Positions 63,620-64,000 of a stretch of 64,000 bases of DNA are shown piece by piece. This DNA is from Setophaga petechia (taxonomy: Eukaryota; Chordata; Aves; Passeriformes; Parulidae): NCBI GenBank assembly GCA_024362935.1, contig JANCRA010000008.1, positions 33,195,557 to 33,259,556 of the forward strand. Reading direction: 5' to 3'. A program made the position numbers and the translations under genes. The notes below the pieces were generated by a model. The model worked only from the letters and a program-made list of their open reading frames with translations. It searched no databases and was not told the DNA's origin. Every line of letters begins with the position of its first letter. The stretch's first letter is position 1.

Positions 63620-64000
63620 TGTAGTCACAGCATCCACACACCATCCAAAGGAAGAGGAAGATGGACAGACAGATATGGGAGCATAAGTCTTATGGAAACC
63701 ACGCAGCCATTCCCTGTGTAGGGCTTTTAATGGCCTATTTCACAGAACAGTCTCTTGGAAATAAACTCAACCTGTCACTACGAGGCAAACCAACATGCTG
63801 ATTATACTAAAATTATGAATCTCTTTCTGAACCGCAATGTTATTCAAATCCCTTCCTCGATCCCCTTCCCGCTCTATAAGGCTCAACAAGCTGGAACAAT
63901 AATATGCTGAGCCACCGCAGCGAGGTCGCTTGCGTGAGATTCTATTCATCTTTTATACAACTGTGCGTGCAGGCTTCCCAACAAACGAAGCCCAATAAAA
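63620..64000. promoter_or_regulatory. Candidate regulatory element at window edge
   Basis: Repeat-free sequence whose CpG content rises toward the end (CCTCGATCCCC, CACCGCAGCGAGGTCGC, TTGCGTGAG, CTGTGCGTGC). A SOX/POU-like TTATTCAAAT lies near 63840 and a TATA-like CTCTATAAGG near 63873. It may lead into an exon or island beyond the window. The minus-strand 60-codon frame at 63767-63949 is unrecognised. Confidence 0.3.

Noticed and set aside
1..64000. tRNA, rRNA, known miRNA, CRISPR or prokaryotic features
   Set aside because: No tRNA B-box context, known miRNA sequence, regularly spaced repeat array or operon-like gene packing was seen on reading.

Overview
The window reads as nuclear DNA of a sauropsid vertebrate, most likely a bird. 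The strongest clue is four copies of the CR1 LINE (5493-5728, 36195-36330, 43271-43545, 47270-47866). Two of them carry the familiar avian 3'-end wording and the short tail related to ATTCTGTGA. Mammalian L1 or Alu-type repeats were not seen. The sequence is mostly AT-rich, with short microsatellites, A-rich low-complexity patches and few mobile elements. No rRNA or tRNA gene, CRISPR array, operon or prokaryotic signal was seen.

No protein-coding gene could be supported. All open frames are short (the longest is 143 codons). None reads as a known protein family, and several lie in CR1 or microsatellite DNA. I therefore annotate no CDS. The window is best described as a non-coding interval: a gene desert, a very large intron, or DNA flanking a gene outside the window. 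Small exons or lncRNA exons cannot be excluded by eye.

Layout. 1-240 is AT-rich, free of recognisable repeats and has octamer and homeodomain core motifs (candidate conserved element). 1985-2400 is a CpG-rich island and the best promoter candidate. 2401-12600 is ordinary AT-rich DNA with one CR1. 12587-12887 is a structured patch: a pyrimidine tract, an AT repeat, and a near-perfect 57-bp inverted repeat with a 6-base loop. 16640-17800 is a long repeat-free stretch that looks regulatory, followed at 17878-18130 by a small GC island with several hairpins. 24750-25350 is another candidate element, followed by a T10-G16-A-G6 tract at 25486-25518. 28639-28705 is an (AC)n(TC)n microsatellite. 35.7-48 kb holds CR1 and possible MIR copies and small tandem duplications. 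55200-55760 carries an inverted pair of perfect octamers. 57721-57960 is a second clear CpG island with three GGCCCC units. 63620-64000 is a candidate element with rising CpG density at the window edge.

If the candidate elements are real, the arrangement (spaced CpG islands, repeat-poor AT-rich blocks with homeodomain, POU and SOX-like words, long exon-free stretches) resembles the neighbourhood of a developmental regulator gene. That is inference; I do not recognise the locus and give no gene name. The most unusual single object is the inverted repeat at 12767-12887.
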